Shown: positions 59,773-64,000 of the stretch, one piece after another
How the letters are laid out: each line of letters starts with the position of its first letter
Numbering within the stretch: position 1 is the stretch's first letter
Source: Chloroflexota bacterium
Lineage (GTDB): Bacteria; Chloroflexota; Anaerolineae; Anaerolineales; Villigracilaceae
Reading direction: 5' to 3'
Assembly: GCA_021824575.1 (NCBI GenBank)
Contig: JAKAKJ010000050.1
Location: forward strand, 31,455 to 95,454
Length of the DNA: 64,000 bases
Notes under the pieces: model-generated
Told to the model about the DNA's origin: nothing
Seen by the model: only the letters and a program-made list of their open reading frames with translations
Databases searched by the model: none
Made by a program: the position numbers and the translations under genes

Positions 59773-60825
59773 ATGCCTAAACAGTTTTCCCGACGCGACT
59801 TTCTCAAGGTGGGCGGACTGAGCCTGGCCAGCCTTGCCTTTGGAAAGTTTTCCCCGGATTTTACAGGTTTCAATGACAGCACTTTGGTGCGCGTGGCGAT
59901 AAGCTCGGTCAGTGTTTACAGCCAGCCTTCGGACAAATCTACGATTACCGGTACGTGGTACAAGGATGACTTGATCCATGTGTACGAGGAAGTGACGGCG
60001 GACGAGCCGAAACTGAATCCGATATGGTATCGTGTGTGGGGAGGTTATCTCTGGCGCGCGCATCTACAGCCGGTTCAAATGATTTTGAATGCGCCGATTG
60101 ATTCCATCCCAGACGGCCAACGCGTCTTGATGGATGTGACGGTTCCGTTTACCCAGCCGTGGCGTCACACGAAAACGTATGGCTGGCAGCAATTGAATTT
60201 CCGCCTGTATTACGAATCGGTTTATTGGGTGGACGCCATCGAAGACGGGCCGGATGGCCTGCCGTGGTACCGCGTTTTCGACGATCTGGCCGGAACGTAT
60301 TACGTCAACGCGACACACTTGCGTTTGATCCCGGCTGATTCGCTCGCGCCGATTTCACCTGATGTTCCGTGGAAAAACAAACGGATTGATGTTAATCTGA
60401 CCGCGCAGACTTTAACTGCCTACGAAAGCGATAGGCAGATTTTTCAAACGAAAATTTCATCCGGCCTCGTATATGGCAATCACACGGCCACGCCGGTCAG
60501 CCCAGCCAACGGATTCCACATTCAGGAAAAATCGCCTTCCAAGCACATGGGCAATGGGAATCTGTTTGCGGATGCGGAAGATTACGAATTGCCCGGTGTT
60601 CCGTGGACGGCTTTCTTTACGAACGCTGGTCATGCGTTTCACGGCACCTACTGGCACGATAACTTCGGCACACCGATGAGTCACGGCTGTATCAACATGC
60701 GTACCAGTGAAGCCAAATGGTTATTTCGGTGGTCCCAGCCATATCCGGATTCCAATAATCTCACCAGCGATTACGTCATCCGCGGCGGCGACTCTGCCGG
60801 CACGACAGTGAATGTGCATTATTGA
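59773..60825 (+). CDS. Tat-exported L,D-transpeptidase (YkuD)
   Basis: 350 residues from ATG 59773. A twin-arginine signal (SRRDFLKVGGLSLASLAFG) indicates Tat export. YkuD catalytic motif at about 280-300: HGTYWHDNFGTPMSHGCINM, with the catalytic Cys in SHGCINM and the upstream His. The N-terminal half is beta-rich, SH3-like. It forms or remodels 3-3 crosslinks in peptidoglycan. TAAAAT (59760-59765) ends 7 nt before this ATG; the earlier ATG 59764 overlaps the -10 box and is not favoured. Confidence 0.92.
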   Translation: MPKQFSRRDFLKVGGLSLASLAFGKFSPDFTGFNDSTLVRVAISSVSVYSQPSDKSTITGTWYKDDLIHVYEEVTADEPKLNPIWYRVWGGYLWRAHLQPVQMILNAPIDSIPDGQRVLMDVTVPFTQPWRHTKTYGWQQLNFRLYYESVYWVDAIEDGPDGLPWYRVFDDLAGTYYVNATHLRLIPADSLAPISPDVPWKNKRIDVNLTAQTLTAYESDRQIFQTKISSGLVYGNHTATPVSPANGFHIQEKSPSKHMGNGNLFADAEDYELPGVPWTAFFTNAGHAFHGTYWHDNFGTPMSHGCINMRTSEAKWLFRWSQPYPDSNNLTSDYVIRGGDSAGTTVNVHY

Positions 60826-60826
60826 T

Positions 60827-62056
60827 ATGCCATCGCTGATTTGGCCGTCGAAACATTTGCCGGACCCTCAGCCGGCTTCCCTTATAAAAGATTCGATCAT
60901 CTTCCCGGGTGGACGCGGCTATCCAAACGCCGCACCCGCTTCGCGTCTCATCATGGGAGATAACCTTCCGGTCATGGCCGCGCTTCTGCCCAAGCTGGAA
61001 GGGAAGATCAATCTCATCTATGCAGATCCGCCCTTTTTTACCAACCGCAAATATCCTGCCCGTATTGGCCGCGGCGAAGACTCGCGCAAACCGGATGAGT
61101 GGGCGCTGGCTGAAGGCTATCGCGATTCGTGGCCCACTCTTGATGCGTATCTCGAATTTTTATATCAACGTCTCGCGTTGATGCATCGTTTGCTGACCCC
61201 GAACGGAACGCTTTACCTTCATCTCGATTGGCACGCCGATTCTTATGCCCGCGTATTACTGGATGAAATCTTCGGTGCAGATCATTTGCTGAATGAAATC
61301 GTTTGGACGTATCACGGCCCGTCACCCATTCGCCGCGCGTTCAATCGCAAGCATGATGTGATTTTGGCTTATGTGAAAAGCGGAGATTACATTTTCAATG
61401 TGGATGCTGTCCGTGAGCCATATAATCCATCCACGGTGCAGACGTTCAAGGCTTCGCCCAAGGCCGGATTTGGAAAAATCCCAGACCTGGAACGCGGCAA
61501 GGTACCTGAAGACTGGTGGTATTTTCCTGTTGTAGCGCGGCTTCATAACGAACGCACAGGTTATCCCACGCAAAAGCCGGAAAGCCTGTTGGAGAGAATC
61601 ATCCGAGCTTCGTCTAACGAAAACGATCTGGTTGCAGATTTCTTCTGCGGTGCAGGCACAGCCCCGATTGTCGCCGCGCGGCTTGGACGCAGATTCATCG
61701 CATGCGATATTACATTTCGCGCCGCACACACGACGCGTCAGCGATTGTGTGCTTTGCCAGGCGATCCTTTTACGTTCGAAAGGGATTCGTCCATCTGTCT
61801 CCCGTATTCCGATGAATCAAAGCTGAAATTCGAAATAAAGTCAGACTCGATCAAAGTCAATCCACGCGGCAAATTGGATTATTGGGAGGTGGACCCGGCC
61901 TGGGATGGGAAAATTTTCAGGAGCGCCGCTCAAGCTTTTCGTCCGGTAAGAAGCGATGAGATTCCCTGTGAGATAAAAGTAAAAACCGGGCGCAGGATTT
62001 GCGTCCGGTCAGTAAACGTCGAGGGGGATTTGTTTCAGGCCGAGTTAAGCGTCTAA
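60827..62056 (+). CDS. DNA methyltransferase, beta-class N4/N6 type
   Basis: 409 residues from ATG 60827, 1 nt after the transpeptidase stop. Motif IV YADPPFF comes before the SAM motif I DFFCGAGTAPIVAARLGRRF, the order of beta-class amino-methyltransferases. A target-recognition region lies between them. No restriction endonuclease gene is nearby, so it is an orphan methylase. Its C-terminus overlaps the convergent regulator gene by 12 nt. Confidence 0.88.
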   Translation: MPSLIWPSKHLPDPQPASLIKDSIIFPGGRGYPNAAPASRLIMGDNLPVMAALLPKLEGKINLIYADPPFFTNRKYPARIGRGEDSRKPDEWALAEGYRDSWPTLDAYLEFLYQRLALMHRLLTPNGTLYLHLDWHADSYARVLLDEIFGADHLLNEIVWTYHGPSPIRRAFNRKHDVILAYVKSGDYIFNVDAVREPYNPSTVQTFKASPKAGFGKIPDLERGKVPEDWWYFPVVARLHNERTGYPTQKPESLLERIIRASSNENDLVADFFCGAGTAPIVAARLGRRFIACDITFRAAHTTRQRLCALPGDPFTFERDSSICLPYSDESKLKFEIKSDSIKVNPRGKLDYWEVDPAWDGKIFRSAAQAFRPVRSDEIPCEIKVKTGRRICVRSVNVEGDLFQAELSV

Positions 62057-62698
62057 ACGGTATCCAACGCCGCGGATCGTCTTCAGGAATTTTGGTTTGA
62101 GGGGATCGAGTTCAATTGCGCGCCGCAGCCACGAAATATGGACATCGAGCGTGCGCGTATCGCCGGTGTAATTTGTTTCCCAGACTTTTTTGAAGAGAGC
62201 TTCGCGTTCGACAACTTCGCCGTGCTTATCCATCAATATTTGAAGGAGCGCGACCAGACGCGGCGTGAGCTTGGTGTTCTTTCCCAAAGCTTTTACGCGG
62301 CGGTGTTCCACGTCGAGGCGAATGGGACCGACATGCACGATATTTTTTCCGTCACCGGGCAGAAGCGGCTTGATGCGGTTGGCAAGCTTTTGAACTGTGA
62401 ACGGCAATATGAGAACTGCGTCCACAAGATCTTTATCCACTTTGATTTCTTTTGCAAGGACAAGGATGATCGGGTATTTTGTATTCTTATCGCGGATGGA
62501 TTGGCAGATGCGAAAGCCGGTGCTTCGAAGCGATGCGGCGTTGACAACGACCAGACTTGGATTGACTTTTTCCAGGCGCGATATAGCCGCGCTTCCGCTC
62601 GTTGCAACATGAACATCAAAACCCTTCTTCTGCAATTCAGTGCCAAAAGAAGGGATGTCTGCGTGCCTGCCTTCGATGACTAAAAGGGAGTCGGTCAT
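62045..62698 (-). CDS. OmpR-type response regulator with degenerate receiver
   Basis: 217 residues. The receiver (1-115) has lost the phosphorylation site: N53 in VVVNAASL replaces Asp, the acidic pair is E9-G10 in VIEGRHAD, and the conserved Lys is L98 in LILPF. The C-terminal OmpR winged-helix DNA-binding domain is complete (LTPRLVALLQILMDKHGEVV, DVHISWLRRAIE, TIRGVGYRLDA). So it probably works without phosphorylation. No kinase is adjacent. Confidence 0.88.
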   Translation of the reverse strand: MTDSLLVIEGRHADIPSFGTELQKKGFDVHVATSGSAAISRLEKVNPSLVVVNAASLRSTGFRICQSIRDKNTKYPIILVLAKEIKVDKDLVDAVLILPFTVQKLANRIKPLLPGDGKNIVHVGPIRLDVEHRRVKALGKNTKLTPRLVALLQILMDKHGEVVEREALFKKVWETNYTGDTRTLDVHISWLRRAIELDPLKPKFLKTIRGVGYRLDA

Positions 62699-62924
62699 GT
62701 GTGATGAGAATAATTGCTTTTTAAAAAAGAATCTTAACTTATGAAGTGGATGACCGCATTATACACCATATCTTAACAAACTTTGTCAACCATTGGTACT
62801 GGTTTTTAACATTGCGATTTTCATCATGAAAGGATGAGGCGTGTCGAATGCTTTCCAAAACATCAACTTCTCAAGGTTGAAACTGTATCCGTGAATTTGT
62901 GCCGGGGTTTGGCGAGCCTGATGC

Positions 62925-62953
62925 TTGACGATGCTTTCTTAATCTGGTATATT
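62925..62953 (+). promoter_or_regulatory. promoter of tRNA-fMet
   Basis: TTGACG (62925-62930), 17-nt spacer and TATATT (62948-62953), 13 nt before the tRNA 5' end. Confidence 0.8.
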
Positions 62954-62966
62954 CTGCGGGCTTCGA

Positions 62967-63038
62967 TGCGGGGTGGAGCAGTGGCAGCTCGTCGGGCTCA
63001 TAACCCGAAGGTCGCAGGTTCAAGTCCTGCCCCCGCTA
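62967..63038 (+). tRNA. initiator tRNA-Met (anticodon CAT)
   Basis: Stem GCGGGG / CCCCGC with an unpaired T1-T72 end, the mark of bacterial initiator tRNA. Anticodon stem CGGGC / AACCCG has three G-C pairs around CTCATAA (anticodon CAT). T-arm GCAGGTTCAAGTCCTGC, discriminator A. CCA not encoded. Confidence 0.94.
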
Positions 63039-63044
63039 TAGATG

Positions 63045-63077
63045 GAAAACCGCAGCTCGTAAGGCTGCGGTTTTTTG
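63045..63077 (+). terminator. terminator after tRNA-fMet
   Basis: Stem AAAACCGCAGC / GCTGCGGTTTT, short loop, then TTTG. Confidence 0.85.
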
Positions 63078-63191
63078 TTGGGCTGAAGAAATTTTTCTCG
63101 GATCATTATTCTTCGAGTGTGTCACTTCTTGTGAAGACTTTTTAGATTGAAAACCAAATACGTTTCACTTTAACTCTGCCTTCCCTGTTCC

Positions 63192-63836
63192 TTATTCAAC
63201 TCCCTGTGTGCGAAAGACCCAATCCCAGACCGGCGAGCTGACGCCAAAACGTGTGTCCGGGTCCTTATAGTGATGTTGCATGTGATACCGTTTGATGTAT
63301 TTTGCGTAGCCGGAGCGCATCGGAAAATGATGCGTTGCGTAATGGGTCAGATCGTATGCCAGATATCCGACCAGGAAGCCAGACATCAATGGCGCAACCC
63401 ATTGCGGCGATTTGAGCAAAATAGCCAGGATCAAATAAAACAGTGCGTAGAAAATGACTGCACCCGGGATGCTGACCGGCAGCGGCATGACCAGGCGTGT
63501 CTTCACCTGCGGCTGAGCATGATGGATGCCGTGGAATAGAAACAAGATGCGTTCCTGGCGCGGACTGGTCGGCTTGTGGTGAAAGAGGAAGCGGTGCAGG
63601 GTGTACTCGGCCAGCGTCCAGAGAAAGAGACCGATCAGAAAACCCAGCGGGATGAAAATTGGGAAGCTCGGTTCGCGGACATTCATCGCCGCGTTGACTA
63701 TCAACAAGACTGCAACAGGCAACCACAAAATAATGATCGTGATTGGACTGATGTGTGTGAAGAACTCCAAAAAGTCAGACTCGAACAGGCGGATGGGTTC
63801 AGCCTCGCGCTGGGTATCAATGGGCAAATGACTCAT
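63192..63836 (-). CDS. fatty-acid hydroxylase (FA2H-like, sterol desaturase superfamily)
   Basis: 214 residues from ATG 63836; a longer frame reads into the insertion sequence and is rejected. Four hydrophobic helices and the eight-His diiron pattern: HRFLFHH, HGIHH, THYATHH and HMQHHYKDPD. Similar to the fatty-acid 2-hydroxylase domain. It hydroxylates membrane lipid chains, probably at the alpha position. The promoter region is only about 42 nt long before the insertion element. Confidence 0.9.
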   Translation of the reverse strand: MSHLPIDTQREAEPIRLFESDFLEFFTHISPITIIILWLPVAVLLIVNAAMNVREPSFPIFIPLGFLIGLFLWTLAEYTLHRFLFHHKPTSPRQERILFLFHGIHHAQPQVKTRLVMPLPVSIPGAVIFYALFYLILAILLKSPQWVAPLMSGFLVGYLAYDLTHYATHHFPMRSGYAKYIKRYHMQHHYKDPDTRFGVSSPVWDWVFRTQGVE

Positions 63837-63878
63837 AATGGGCGGCTCCGATTCGTTATTCCTTATTTTGAGTAACAT

Positions 63879-64000
63879 AGGACTTACGCAAAACTGAGAG
63901 ATTGACGAGCAGGCGAAAAGCCGATAAGTTTGGGAGCATGCGACCCAAAACTCAAAACGTAACACGCTTGGACTACTGCCAGTATCTTCTGGTCAGTCAA
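63879..64000 (+). mobile_element. left end of an insertion sequence (cut by window edge)
   Basis: The segment starting TAGGACTTACGCAAAAC at 63878 looks like the terminal inverted repeat of IS elements from similar genomes, followed within 60 nt by a transposase start. The right end is outside the window, so the element cannot be confirmed as complete. Confidence 0.65.
63938..64000 (+). CDS. transposase N-terminus (partial)
   Basis: 21 codons from ATG 63938 to the window end: MRPKTQNVTRLDYCQYLLVS. VTRLDYCQYLLxSQ is the start of a DDE transposase group common in Cyanobacteria and Chloroflexota, recognised from memory. The start has GGGAG 4 nt upstream. Identity is based on a short fragment. 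Confidence 0.65.
   Translation, partial: MRPKTQNVTRLDYCQYLLVSQ

Noticed and set aside
60812..60826. Earlier start for the DNA methylase at 60812
   Set aside because: It overlaps the transpeptidase end; ATG 60827 begins right after the stop and gives a normal N-terminus.

Overview
The window looks like a chromosomal segment of an uncultured Chloroflexota bacterium, most likely Anaerolineae. That placement is an inference from gene content and style; no rRNA gene is present. Supporting traits are secreted proteins built from LysM, NBR1-type Ig and zinc-ribbon modules with Thr/Pro-rich linkers, a DUF3048 lipoprotein, a eukaryote-like citrate synthase, a MoxR-DUF58-DUF4129 cluster, and many short palindromic intergenic repeats. 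Most of the window is ordinary housekeeping DNA with compact operons. Three tRNA genes (Val-CAC, Ser-CGA, initiator Met) are present. There is no CRISPR array and no prophage. One insertion sequence begins at the right edge.

Layout. 1-2.6 kb (-): a large membrane-spanning STAND-type NTPase with an extracellular lectin-like and PAN module, cut by the window edge. 2.9-8.4 kb: small proteins, a GlsB/YeaQ-like gene broken by an amber codon, cyclophilin, rsfS with a probable CTG start, thpR, a response regulator, a DUF1684 protein and a sigma/anti-sigma pair. 8.4-13.7 kb (-): tRNA-Val, a LysM-M23 peptidase, SRAP, selB and a coiled-coil protein. 13.7-17.3 kb (-): three complex-I/antiporter-like membrane subunits without catalytic partners. 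17.3-25.3 kb: DUF3048, class II fumarase/aspartase, menC-type enolase, CapA-like lipoprotein, fabL and DUF309. 25.4-29.6 kb (+): the MoxR/DUF58/DUF4129 cluster. 30.3-35.2 kb (+): aminotransferase, thioredoxin reductase, malate dehydrogenase and citrate synthase. 35.3-37.4 kb (-): oligopeptidase. 37.6-40.5 kb (-): a six-gene bacterial microcompartment (BMC) operon, rpiB-deoC-pentamer-linker protein-pentamer-pentamer. 40.6-51.2 kb: assorted enzymes, a CNNM/CorC protein, selD, an Fe-S flavoprotein fragment, and wecB/wecC. 51.4-62 kb (+): nfeD-slipin, a GNAT acetyltransferase, RNase D, beta-CASP nuclease, tRNA-Ser, split NAD synthetase, an MFS transporter, a SWIM-finger protein with a leader, an L,D-transpeptidase and a DNA methylase. 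62-64 kb: a degenerate OmpR-type regulator, tRNA-fMet, a fatty-acid hydroxylase and an IS start.

Main points. (1) selD is itself a selenoprotein gene: an in-frame TGA at codon 22 in the catalytic motif is followed by a perfect SECIS-like hairpin. With selB in the same window this indicates a working selenocysteine system. (2) The BMC operon resembles sugar-phosphate-utilising compartments (DERA plus RpiB) but has three pentamer genes and no hexamer or trimer shell gene. Both enzymes carry N-terminal helices that look like encapsulation tags, DERA has an added four-cysteine segment, and RpiB lacks the canonical catalytic cysteine. (3) At least nine genes have a TANNAT box 7-8 nt before the start codon and no Shine-Dalgarno sequence, which indicates frequent leaderless transcription. 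(4) Dispersed palindromes sit between genes, and one supplies the C-terminus and stop codon of the MoxR ATPase.
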